Translations under genes and position numbers: made by a program
The notes under the pieces: generated by a model
What the model was told of the DNA's origin: nothing
Databases searched by the model: none
What the model saw: only the letters and a program-made list of their open reading frames with translations
Shown here: one piece after another, positions 1 to 8,021 of the stretch
Layout of the letters: every line of letters starts with the position of its first letter
How positions within the stretch are numbered: position 1 is the stretch's first letter
From: Ectopseudomonas mendocina
Lineage (GTDB): Bacteria > Pseudomonadota > Gammaproteobacteria > Pseudomonadales > Pseudomonadaceae
Direction of reading: 5' to 3'
DNA: 51,039 nucleotides
NCBI RefSeq assembly: GCF_008041835.1
Contig: NZ_VRYE01000107.1
Coordinates: 1-51,039 of the forward strand

Positions 1-411
1 TGGTGTTCGTGGATCGCGTACAAAATGATGCTCCAGATACTGCTTGATCATCTCTTCCGTCATCTGCCCAACCGTCGCGCAAAAGTACCCGCGAGCCCAA
101 AAATGCTGCCCCCAATAGCGCTTTTTCAGATGGGGAAACTCCTCGAAAAGCTTGCTCGCCGTACGCCCCTTGATCCGCCTCATGATCTCACTCGGCGCCA
201 AATTCGGCGGACTGCTCACCAGAATATGCACGTGATCCTTGCTCACCACACCTTTCACAATCCGAATTTCAAATACTTCGCACGTCTGTCTCACCAGCTC
301 TCGCACTCGCTCAGCAACCTCACCGCTGAGCACCTTGTATCGGTACTTAGTCACCCAAACAAAGTGATACTCGATCTGGTAGACCGTATGACTGCCGTAT
401 CTGTAATCCAT
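1..411 (-). mobile_element. tnpA: IS200/IS605-family transposase TnpA, cut by the window edge
   Basis: This is the small HUH-type Y1 transposase that cuts and joins single-stranded DNA at IS ends. Reading the minus strand from the ATG at 411 gives 137 codons without a stop, running off base 1, so the C-terminus is missing. The protein starts MDYRYGSHTVYQIEYHFVWV. The metal-binding HUH pair is the HVH in KDHVHILVSSPP at about residues 61-72, and the likely catalytic Tyr is in IKQYLEHH near the end. No tnpB is visible, but it could lie outside the window. A hairpin just upstream (451-467) fits an IS subterminal palindrome. A RAYT (REP-associated transposase) is an alternative; the strong IS200-type N-terminus argues for an IS. 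Family call sure, exact IS unknown. Confidence 0.9.
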
Positions 412-450
412 GCGCTTGCCCTCCAGCCCCGCATGGTGGCGCTAAAGCTC

Positions 451-467
451 ACCGGCTGAAAGCCGGT
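451..467. repeat. Subterminal palindrome of the IS200/IS605 element
   Basis: ACCGGCT and AGCCGGT form a perfect 7-bp stem around a GAA loop, 40 bases upstream of the tnpA start codon. IS200/IS605 transposases recognise hairpins of this kind close to the element ends. The element boundary is not visible as a repeat because these elements make no target duplication. It probably lies between 467 and the queD terminator at 491. Confidence 0.6.
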
Positions 468-490
468 GGTTTTAACCTTTCGATGGAAAA

Positions 491-516
491 TAAAAAGGCC
501 ACCTTGAAGGTGGCCC
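491..516 (-). terminator. Rho-independent terminator of queD
   Basis: On the minus strand a GC-rich stem (GGCCACC with GGTGGCC, arms 497-503 and 509-515 on the plus strand) is followed directly by TTTTTA. It lies about 20 bases past the queD stop codon. It also separates queD from the IS element. Confidence 0.85.
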
Positions 517-536
517 TTGGTGTTTTGGCGCTGGGA

Positions 537-893
537 TCAGTCGCCGCGATATTCGCAGCCGCTGGTACAGGTTTCATGGATGCGTACGCGCGACAGCTCC
601 GGCAGAAGCGGTTTGACCTGTTGCCAAATCCACTTGGCCAGCACCTCGCTGGTCGGATTTTCCAGGCCGGGGATGTCATTCAGGTAGTTGTGGTCGAGCT
701 GCTCGTAGATCGGTTTGAAAATCGCCTTGATCTCGGAGAAGTCACGAATCCAACCGGTATAGGGGTCGACTTCACCTTCGATATAAATGGCGGCTCGAAA
801 GGAGTGACCATGCAGGCGGCCGCATTTGTGGCCTTCAGGTACGTGGGGCAGGCGATGGGCCGCCTCGAAGATGAACTCTTTGAACAATTCCAC
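537..893 (-). CDS. queD: 6-carboxy-5,6,7,8-tetrahydropterin synthase
   Basis: QueD converts 7,8-dihydroneopterin triphosphate to 6-carboxytetrahydropterin, the second step to queuosine and other 7-deazapurines. The 118-residue protein has the normal length of the PTPS fold. Zinc-binding histidines are visible in FEAAHRLP (about residue 13) and in GRLHGHSF (about 29 and 31). The catalytic Cys is in GHKCGRLHGH (about 24), and the LDHNYLND and TCTSGCEYRGD stretches are typical. The start is a GTG at 893 with only a weak ribosome-binding site. It stands alone next to a patatin-like gene on the same strand, with no other queuosine gene or preQ1 riboswitch seen nearby. It ends just before a clear terminator. 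Confidence 0.95.
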   Translation of the reverse strand: MELFKEFIFEAAHRLPHVPEGHKCGRLHGHSFRAAIYIEGEVDPYTGWIRDFSEIKAIFKPIYEQLDHNYLNDIPGLENPTSEVLAKWIWQQVKPLLPELSRVRIHETCTSGCEYRGD

Positions 894-989
894 TGAACAG
901 CGCTCGCGTAAGTGATTCAGCCCGGTTGGCGTTGAGCAGCGCAGTTTATCAGGTCTGCTCTGGATAGCGGCCTATGTCCGGTGCGCTCA

Positions 990-2069
990 TCAAAGTGGCT
1001 GCAGGCGTTCGGCCAGGCGGCCGCTTTCGACCAGTTCGAGAAATTCGTCGCCGAGCCGCGCGCTCTCGGCCATGGCCTGGCGCCAATAGCGTTCACGTCC
1101 TTCATCATTGCCCAGGTAACGCTTGAAGTCGGTACGATCCGGCAGCTTGCCGTGCGGCAGGCGCGCCAGGTAGTCGCGTGATGGTGCCAGCAGCAGTACG
1201 TCTTGCAAGCGCGTGCGATCGCCGCGGCGCCAAGGCATGCTCTTGTCGAACCAGCCAGGGATCACGCGATCGGTAAAGTGCGGATAGAGCACGATGTCTT
1301 CGCCGTTGTAGGGCAGGTCGAGGTGATAGTCGAGCAGGCCGCCGTCGCGATAGGCACCCGGCTCCAGGCCCGGGATCTCACGAATCGCCTCCATCACCAT
1401 GGGGATCGAGCCCGAAGCCAGCAGGGCGTGGCGCAGGTTCTCCGAGGTCAGCGCATGGAAGTGGGAGCGGAAGTCGCTCAGCTGAGCCAGGGGCGGGACC
1501 TGTCGCGCATCGTGCAGAATCACTCGGCCGAAATGACGGCCAAGGCGTTGGCGGGCCAGAAAGTTGTTGCCGATGACCGATGACAGACCGAGGCTGAGTT
1601 TGCCGCGATGATCGTGTTGCAGCAGGCCATGGCTTTTCACTACGACAACGTGCAGACGATAGTGCGGGTTGGCGATGATGGCGGCATCCTGATCGGCGAG
1701 CAGTTCGTTGAGCATCTGCCGGCAACTGTTCGATACGTCTGCCATGCTCACGCCCTTGGCGAAGCGCTGAGAGGTATATAGCTCGCCAAGTCGTCGAATA
1801 CCCGCGGCAGGGTCTGGTAGGCAGGCGCTGGCGAAGCGCCAGGAGCCGATGGACGCACCGATCAGCGCGCGTTCACGCGGCGCGCGAAGCAACCAGTCAC
1901 CAAACAGTGCGAGATCCAGGCCTTGAATGCCGATGCCCTTGGGCCCGCCTGCCGCGCCAGGCAGGATGCCGACATCCGCCGGGCTCAGGCCATTCTGGCG
2001 AATGCGTGCCAAGGCTCTGGGGCCGGCCTTGATAGTCAAGGCCGGGGATTTTATGTGGATCGCGCTCAT
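990..2069 (-). CDS. Patatin-like phospholipase
   Basis: This is a cytosolic patatin-family lipid acyl hydrolase of 359 residues with a Ser-Asp dyad. The glycine-rich oxyanion loop GAAGGPKGIGIQGLD is near residue 40, the nucleophile elbow is GASIGSW (about 70-76), and the catalytic Asp is in YRDGGLLDYHLDL. No signal peptide or membrane segment is visible. The reading frame is open further upstream to 2126, but the ATG at 2069 has an excellent AAAGGAGG site six bases before it, so I choose it. It is intact, unlike the second, decayed patatin gene at 12.3-13.4 kb. The natural lipid substrate cannot be told from sequence. Confidence 0.85.
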   Translation of the reverse strand: MSAIHIKSPALTIKAGPRALARIRQNGLSPADVGILPGAAGGPKGIGIQGLDLALFGDWLLRAPRERALIGASIGSWRFASACLPDPAAGIRRLGELYTSQRFAKGVSMADVSNSCRQMLNELLADQDAAIIANPHYRLHVVVVKSHGLLQHDHRGKLSLGLSSVIGNNFLARQRLGRHFGRVILHDARQVPPLAQLSDFRSHFHALTSENLRHALLASGSIPMVMEAIREIPGLEPGAYRDGGLLDYHLDLPYNGEDIVLYPHFTDRVIPGWFDKSMPWRRGDRTRLQDVLLLAPSRDYLARLPHGKLPDRTDFKRYLGNDEGRERYWRQAMAESARLGDEFLELVESGRLAERLQPL

Positions 2070-2215
2070 CGGTGCCTCCTTTCGCAGCAGGCGATTATAG
2101 AGGGCTGAGTGAGCAGGCCAAGCCACTTCATGCGGTGAATGACGTGAGTGAATTCAGCTTGAATTAAGTGCCTGGGCCTAGAGTGGCAGTCACTGATTCA
2201 CTGCTGGAGAAACCC

Positions 2216-2524
2216 ATGAAACGATTGATCAGCCTCGCAACACTTGCCACCCTCGTCAGCGCCGCTACCATTGCCCAGGCGCGTGATCTCGGCCCGGATG
2301 AGGCCCTGCGTCTTCGTGATGCCGGGACCATCAAATCCTTCGAACAGCTCAATGAAGCGGCACTGGCCCAGCATCCAGGCGCGCGCATCGAAGAAACCGA
2401 GCTGGAAGACGAATACGGTCGCTATATCTATCAGATCGAGCTGCGCGATGCCCAGGGCGTGCAGTGGGACCTGGAGCTGGATGCCAGCACCGGGAAAATT
2501 CTCAAGAACCACCAGGACGATTGA
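2216..2524 (+). CDS. Secreted PepSY-domain protein, first of a tandem pair
   Basis: A small exported protein of 102 residues. It has a signal peptide (MKRLISLATLATLVSAATIAQA) followed by a single PepSY domain that ends in an acidic tail, NHQDD. PepSY domains are thought to modulate proteases or bind ligands in the periplasm. It is the first gene of a tight four-gene unit with a second PepSY protein, a response regulator and a histidine kinase. The stop overlaps the next start (TGATG). The arrangement recalls bqsP-bqsQ-bqsR-bqsS (PA2659-PA2656 region, also called carRS) in P. aeruginosa. The start at 2216 is chosen because it begins the signal peptide; the frame itself is open from 2168. Confidence 0.8.
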   Translation: MKRLISLATLATLVSAATIAQARDLGPDEALRLRDAGTIKSFEQLNEAALAQHPGARIEETELEDEYGRYIYQIELRDAQGVQWDLELDASTGKILKNHQDD

Positions 2525-2838
2525 TGAAGTTTCGTCGTACCACCGCGCTGTTGCTGGTTCTGGCAAGTGGCCTTGTCAGCGTGCCGGGTATTGCGCGCGA
2601 TCTCGATCAGGATGAGGCGCTGCGCCTGCGGCGTGAGGGTGTCATCATGCCTTTCGAGCAGTTGATGCAGCACATTGGCAATGCCTACCCCGGTTCCACG
2701 CTGCTCGAAGCCGAGCTGGAAGAAGAGGATGGCGTGCTGGTGTATGAAGTCGAGATCCTGACGACCTCGGGTGTGGTACGTGAACTCGAACTGGATGCCC
2801 GCAACGGCACTATTCTGAAGGATGAGGAAGACGACTGA
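2524..2838 (+). CDS. Secreted PepSY-domain protein, second of a tandem pair
   Basis: A 104-residue exported PepSY protein with a signal peptide ending near VPGIARD. It is clearly related to its upstream neighbour: both continue with DEALRLR, an FEQL segment and an ELDA-N/S-GxILK ending. This one has an even more acidic tail, KDEEDD. The pair probably arose by tandem duplication. Start and stop overlap the flanking genes by one to four bases, so all four genes are likely translated from one message. The acidic C-termini might bind divalent cations, which would fit a metal-sensing two-component system, but that is inference. Confidence 0.8.
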   Translation: MKFRRTTALLLVLASGLVSVPGIARDLDQDEALRLRREGVIMPFEQLMQHIGNAYPGSTLLEAELEEEDGVLVYEVEILTTSGVVRELELDARNGTILKDEEDD

Positions 2839-3506
2839 TGCGCCTGTTGCTGGTGGAAGACCATGTACCCCTGGCTGATGAGTTGACCGCCAGTCTGACG
2901 CGTCAGGGGTATGCCGTGGACTGGTTGGCCGATGGTCGTGATGCGGCGTATCAAGGGGCTAGCGAGCCTTATGATTTGATCATTCTCGACCTGGGGCTAC
3001 CGGGTAAACCAGGCCTTGTGGCCTTGCAGGAATGGCGCTCCGCTGGCTTGGCGACACCCGTGCTGGTACTGAGCGCGCGAGGGTCGTGGGCCGAGCGCAT
3101 CGAGGGGCTCAAGGCCGGTGCCGACGACTACTTGACCAAACCCTTCCACCCAGAGGAACTGACGCTGCGCATTCAGGCGCTGTTGCGCCGCGCCCATGGT
3201 CTGGCCAACCAGCCGCAACTGGAGGCCGCAGGCTTACAACTGGACGAGAGTCGCCAATGCGTCACTTCCGGGGGCGAAGCCATCGACCTGACGGCTGCCG
3301 AGTTTCGTCTGCTGCGTTATTTCATGTTGCACCCCGGGCAGATCCTGTCCAAGAGTCATCTGGCCGACCATCTTTATGATGGCGAGACCGAGCGCGACTC
3401 CAATGTCATCGAGGTGCACGTCAACCGCCTGCGCGGCAAACTTGGTCGCAACGTGATCGAAACACGCCGAGGGCAGGGTTACCGCTTTACCGGAGAGCAG
3501 GGTTGA
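2838..3506 (+). CDS. OmpR/PhoB-family response regulator
   Basis: A 222-residue two-component response regulator with a receiver domain (about residues 1-115) and a winged-helix DNA-binding domain (about 125-220). The phosphoacceptor Asp51 is in LIILDLGLPG, the acidic pair E7-D8 is in LLVEDH, the conserved Lys is in YLTKPF, and the recognition region includes SNVIEVHVNRLRGKL. Its start overlaps the stop of the PepSY gene before it, and its stop overlaps the kinase start. It likely controls the PepSY genes of its own operon. By context it resembles BqsR/CarR, the Fe(II)- and calcium-linked regulator of P. aeruginosa. Family is certain, the specific ortholog call is not. Confidence 0.92.
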   Translation: MRLLLVEDHVPLADELTASLTRQGYAVDWLADGRDAAYQGASEPYDLIILDLGLPGKPGLVALQEWRSAGLATPVLVLSARGSWAERIEGLKAGADDYLTKPFHPEELTLRIQALLRRAHGLANQPQLEAAGLQLDESRQCVTSGGEAIDLTAAEFRLLRYFMLHPGQILSKSHLADHLYDGETERDSNVIEVHVNRLRGKLGRNVIETRRGQGYRFTGEQG

Positions 3507-4819
3507 GGTCCATTCAGCGTCGGCTCGGTATTGGCCTGGCCGCGACGCTGTTGCTGGTTGGATTGGCTCTGGCGCAGGCGAGTCTGTGGGTCTTCGATCG
3601 CGGTCTGCGCGTTTATCTTGAAGAAGGTTTGCGTGATGAAGCGCAGGGGCTGCTGGCCGCGTTGGTGCGTGGTCCGTCCGGCTTGCAGCTGGATGAGCGC
3701 CGCCTCGATCCCTCGTTCCAGCGGCAATTCTCCGGGCATTACTTTCGCATCGACTTTGCTGATGAGCGTACTTGGCGTTCACGTTCGCTATGGGATCGTG
3801 AGCTGCTAAAGCCTGATGGCACGGGCATGCAGGCCGAGCTGGGGGATGGTCCGCAGGGGCAGTTGCTGCTCATCTACCGCGCCGATTACCGTCGTTATGG
3901 CGAGAACCTGTCGATCAGCGTGGCTCAGGATTACCAGCCGATATTGCAGAGTTTTCGCCGTATGCAGTGGGTTGGCATCGGCCTGGGCGGTGCGGCGCTG
4001 CTGCTGATTCTGATCGCTCAACGTTACACCGTGCGCCGCGCGTTGCGCCCGTTGGAGCAGGTGCGCCAGCAGATAGCGCAACTGCAGCAAGGTCGACGTA
4101 GCGATCTGGACGCCGAGGTGCCCGAGGAACTTGAACCCCTGGTCGCGCAGATCAACCACCTGTTGGCGCATACCGAGGACACCCTCAAGCGCTCGCGCAA
4201 TGCTCTGGGTAATCTGGGTCATGCGCTGAAAACGCCGCTTGCCGTGTTGATCAGCCTGGCTGGCCGAGACGAGTTGGCGGCCCATCCGGCATTGCGCGCG
4301 AGCATGCGCGAGCAGTTGGAACAGATTGAGCAGCGCTTGAGCCGCGAGCTGGGGCGTGCTCGTCTGGCTGGCGAGGTGTTGCCGGGGGCACGTTTCGATT
4401 GTGCGCAGGAGCTGCCAGGACTGTTCGCGACCTTGTCGATGATTCATGACCGCGGCCTGAGCCTGGGCTGGCAGGCACCTTCAGGTCTGGTACTGCCGCG
4501 TGACCGTGAAGACCTGCTGGAGCTGCTCGGCAACCTGCTGGACAACGCCTGCAAATGGGCCGATCAACGCGTGCAGCTGACAGTGGAGGAGAGCGCCGAG
4601 GGTTATCGCCTGTGTGTCGATGATGACGGCCCGGGTATCGATGCCGAACGCCGCGAGGCGGTACTGGGGCGCGGCACCCGCCTGGACGAGCAGGTGGCCG
4701 GGCATGGCCTGGGCCTGGGTATCGTGCGCGACATCATCGAGGCCTGGCAGGGCCATATAGCGTTGCAGGAGAGCCCATTGGGCGGGCTGCGAGTGGTGGT
4801 CAGTCTGCCACGGCGTTGA
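3503..4819 (+). CDS. Sensor histidine kinase paired with the upstream regulator
   Basis: A 438-residue inner-membrane kinase. It has a membrane segment at about residues 9-30, a periplasmic loop to about 155, a second membrane segment (VGIGLGGAALLLILIA), then HAMP, the dimerisation domain with the phospho-His in LGHALKTPL (about residue 240), and an ATPase domain. The ATPase domain shows the N box LLGNLLDNACKWA, G1 VDDDGPGI and G2 HGLGLGIV. The start is a TTG at 3503 overlapping the regulator stop as TTGA, a normal coupled arrangement. BqsS of P. aeruginosa senses Fe(II) through an RExxE motif. I do not find that motif in this periplasmic loop; the nearest is DRELLKPD, which lacks the second Glu. 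The ligand may therefore differ. Confidence 0.9.
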   Translation: MRSIQRRLGIGLAATLLLVGLALAQASLWVFDRGLRVYLEEGLRDEAQGLLAALVRGPSGLQLDERRLDPSFQRQFSGHYFRIDFADERTWRSRSLWDRELLKPDGTGMQAELGDGPQGQLLLIYRADYRRYGENLSISVAQDYQPILQSFRRMQWVGIGLGGAALLLILIAQRYTVRRALRPLEQVRQQIAQLQQGRRSDLDAEVPEELEPLVAQINHLLAHTEDTLKRSRNALGNLGHALKTPLAVLISLAGRDELAAHPALRASMREQLEQIEQRLSRELGRARLAGEVLPGARFDCAQELPGLFATLSMIHDRGLSLGWQAPSGLVLPRDREDLLELLGNLLDNACKWADQRVQLTVEESAEGYRLCVDDDGPGIDAERREAVLGRGTRLDEQVAGHGLGLGIVRDIIEAWQGHIALQESPLGGLRVVVSLPRR

Positions 4820-4942
4820 GCCTCAGGTTCACGCCAGGCACGCCATCACCTGGTGAGTTATGCTGCGCGATCAATCGCGGGCATCTGCAAGCGCCGTGTT
4901 CAGCGCCGCTAACCCGCCCTGCAGGGCGTGCAAGACGGTCCC

Positions 4943-5539
4943 TTACATCCCGTTGCTGAAAGCCGGGTTATCGAAACTGATGGCGGCGCGCACTGGCTGC
5001 AGAGCGTGGGCGTAACGCACCAGTACATCGAGGGTGTAATCGATGCGGGCGCGGATGCGCTCATCGGCTTCGTCCACTGGCTGCGGGCCGTTCAACACTT
5101 TCTCGACCTGGCGCACGATCAGGTGCTCCGGCAGGTAGCACAGGCGGCAGTTCTTGTAGCTGGAGGCGCGCAGTTCGCTGATCGGGTAGGCGCCGCCGAT
5201 GCCCGAGGAAACGCCCACCAGCAGGCCTGGCTTGTGTGCCAGTTCGGCCTTGCTGGCGTAGATGAAGAAATTCTTGATCGCCGGGCAGGCCATGCCGTTC
5301 CATTCCGGTGCAATGATCACCACGGCATCGGCGGCGGCCAGTTGCTGTTGGTACATGGACCATGGGCCGGCATCTTCAGCAGGCCACAGCGGCAGTGGGG
5401 CCAGGCCAAGATCGATGATACTGCTGCAGTCCTTAGTGGTTTGCCCCATCTCGACCAGGCGCTGACGCAGTGCGCGGGCGACCTTTCCCGATTGGCTGTT
5501 GTTGCGGCTGGAGCTGGCGACCAAGGCGATGTTGAGCAT
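4943..5539 (-). CDS. NADPH-dependent FMN reductase family protein
   Basis: A 198-residue flavodoxin-like oxidoreductase. The N-terminal phosphate-binding loop is ASSSRNNSQSGK (about residues 8-19) and the flavin-contacting loop is APEWNGMACPAIKNF (about 77-91). It probably uses NAD(P)H to reduce FMN, quinones or azo compounds; the substrate cannot be told. It is convergent with the kinase upstream and has no operon partner. In the 120-base gap to the kinase gene I see a short GCCCTGCAGGGC palindrome without a T tract, and no clear terminator. Confidence 0.82.
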   Translation of the reverse strand: MLNIALVASSSRNNSQSGKVARALRQRLVEMGQTTKDCSSIIDLGLAPLPLWPAEDAGPWSMYQQQLAAADAVVIIAPEWNGMACPAIKNFFIYASKAELAHKPGLLVGVSSGIGGAYPISELRASSYKNCRLCYLPEHLIVRQVEKVLNGPQPVDEADERIRARIDYTLDVLVRYAHALQPVRAAISFDNPAFSNGM

Positions 5540-5673
5540 GCTGCTTCCCTCGAAAAAGAGTGCAGGCTAGGCGATAGCCTGCCTGAACTGCAAGGGAGAC
5601 GCGGCCAGATCACGGATGACTGGGCGTCATGTCCAGCTCTGCCATGCCTCGGTATTGCGCCTCCTGGCTCAAG

Positions 5674-7818
5674 TTACACACGGAACTGATCCATGAGGCT
5701 CTGCTGGTGATTGGCCAGGCGGTTGAGGTTCTGGCTCACCTGCGCCGACTCGTCGGCCTGCGCGGTGATGGCCTCGGTCACATCGCGGATCGAGGCGACG
5801 TTGCGGTTGATCTCCTCGGCCACCGAGCTCTGCTCCTCCGCTGCACTGGCGATCTGCAGGTTCATGTCGGTAATGGTGCTGACCGCCTGGCTGAAGCGCT
5901 GCAGCGCGGCAACGGCCTGCTGCACCTGCTCGACGCTGCCCTGAGCCTGGCGATGACTGCTGTGCATGGTACTGACCACCTCGCGCGTGCCGTTCTGCAG
6001 ACCCTCGATCACCTGACGGATTTCCTCGACCGAATCCTGGGTGCGTTTGGCCAGGTTGCGCACCTCGTCGGCGACCACGGCAAAGCCGCGGCCGGCTTCA
6101 CCGGCGCGTGCGGCTTCGATCGCTGCGTTGAGGGCGAGCAGGTTGGTCTGCTCGGCTATCGAGCGGAGTACTTCCAGCACCGAGCCGATCTGCTCGCTGC
6201 TGTTGGCCAGGCCTTCGACTTCCTGCATGGCCACATTCATTTCATTGGCCAAAAGATTGATGGTGCTGGTGGTGCGGTCGATGATCTGTATGCCCTCACG
6301 GCTGGCCTGGTCGGCATTACGCGCTGCCTCTGCAGCCTGCGCAGCGTTATGCGCGACATCTTGGGCGGTGGCGCTCATTTCCTGGAAGGCAGTCGCCACC
6401 TGATCGACCTCGCGGTACTGCTGCTGCATGCCGGCACTGGTCTGGCTGGCGATAGCCGCCGACTGGTCGGCCGTAGCGCGGGTATCGACCACACTGCTTT
6501 TTACGTCGGCGATGATCGGCTGCAGCTTATCGAGGAAGCGATTGAACCAGCCGGCCAGCTCACCCAGTTCATCCTTGCGGGCGTATTGCAGGCGGCGGGT
6601 CAGGTCGCCTTCACCGCTGGCGATATCCTTGAGCATGGCGGCCACGCCGAGAATCGGCCGCGTTACGCCGCGTGCCGTCAGCCACATCAGCAGCAGACCG
6701 GCGATCACCGCGACAAGCCCCATCAGCAGCGCGACCAGGCTGTCACTGGCACGGTTGGCATCGAGCTGTGCGCCCAGCTTGATGGCACGCTCGAGCAGTA
6801 CGTTCTGAGGGACTTCGAGCAGCACCGACCAGGGCTTTGACTCGGGGATCGGTTTGAACGGGCTGATCTCGCGGAGCATGTCACCGTGATGCAGCTCGGC
6901 ATCGCTGCCGCTCTGGATCAGGCTGCGAAGTTCGCCGGCGTTCTCGGCAAAGGTGCGCTCGACCGACTGGCTCAGCAGGCTGCCGTCGCGGCTGTGGCCG
7001 GCCAACAGTGCACCTGGGCTGAAAATGCTGATATGACCCTGGCCTTCATACAGCTCACGATTGGCTTCCAGGCTGAGCTGCTGCAGGCTGGCCAGGCTGA
7101 TGTCCACGCCAATCACGCCAATGATCGTGCCGTCTAGTTCCAGCGGGAAGGCGATGCTGGTCATCAGCGTTCGTTGCCCGCCGACATCGTCGTAATAGGG
7201 CTCCAGCACACAGGGCTGGCGGGTCTCGCGGGGGCAGGTGTACCAGGCGTTATAGGCCACGCCGTTGTCACCTGGCGTGGTATCGCCGAGCAATTCTTCG
7301 GTCATGGCCTCGGCTTCCAACTGGCCGGCAGTGGGTTGTGCCCAGTACAGCGCGAAGCGGCCGGCTTCGTTGCTGCCCAGCTCGGCCTGATCGGCGAACA
7401 ATTCGTCCTTGCCGTCCAGCGCGTCGGGTTCGAACACCAGGTACAGGCCGAGCAGTGACGGGTTGGCTTCCAGGCTGCTGCGTACCTGGCGGGTCAGATC
7501 CTCACGCAGATCGGAGGCATCGAGAAAACGTTTCTCAGCCTGTTCGCGCAGAAACAGAATCTGCCGGGAGACGCCCTTGCCGTATTGGTAGGCATCCATG
7601 AAATAGCGCTGGATGCGTATTGCCTGCAATTCGCCACGTGCTTTCAGGCGTAGCCTGGCGCTTTCTTCGAGCATGCTGGAGCTGGCTTCGCGCACCAGGC
7701 TGGCGCTGCGGCTGGCCTGATACTACGAGGCACCCACCAACAAGGTGACGATGGCGAGCAGGCACAGGCCGGCGAGCAGGGTGATCTTCCACTGGATCGA
7801 AAGACGGCTGAACAGCAT
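5674..7818 (-). pseudogene. Methyl-accepting chemotaxis protein interrupted by an amber codon at codon 32
   Basis: A transmembrane chemoreceptor. The natural start is the ATG at 7818, after a GAAAGGAAC site, and would give 714 residues: MLFSRLSIQWKITLLAGLCL, then a first membrane segment. Codon 32 (7725-7723) is TAG at the end of that segment (...TLLVGAS*YQASRS). The frame is otherwise open to the stop at 5674. Downstream are a large periplasmic double-Cache-like sensor, a second membrane segment near residue 390, HAMP (GEGDLTRRL), and a full signalling domain with the conserved hairpin tip RSIAEQTNLLALNAAIEAARAGEA. No CheB/CheR-docking pentapeptide is visible. Re-initiation at the GTG at 7695 would lose the first membrane anchor. 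A one-base change (for example TTG to TAG) explains it. Confidence 0.85.
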
Positions 7819-8021
7819 GGTGCGTTCCTTTCTTCTATATGGACTTATGCGGTTATCGGTGCGTGGCGCACTTTCTTGACTGCTGCAGGCTTTGCTCGGG
7901 ATTATGCACGTTTTGCTTTAAATTCTGAACGACTGCTCATTTTGACAGGATAGTCTGCATCCGGCAGAGTACGCGGCTTTTTGCGCCGGTCTTCACGGCG
8001 CGCTCGCAGGTGGAATGCTTT

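Noticed and set aside
4850..4942. A small gene or terminator between the kinase and the FMN reductase
   Set aside because: Only a short CCCTGCAGGG palindrome without a T tract is present, and no frame has a plausible start.
5629..6840. Long plus-strand open frames opposite the chemoreceptor
   Set aside because: They are mirror frames of a GC-rich coding gene, with no homology and no start signals.
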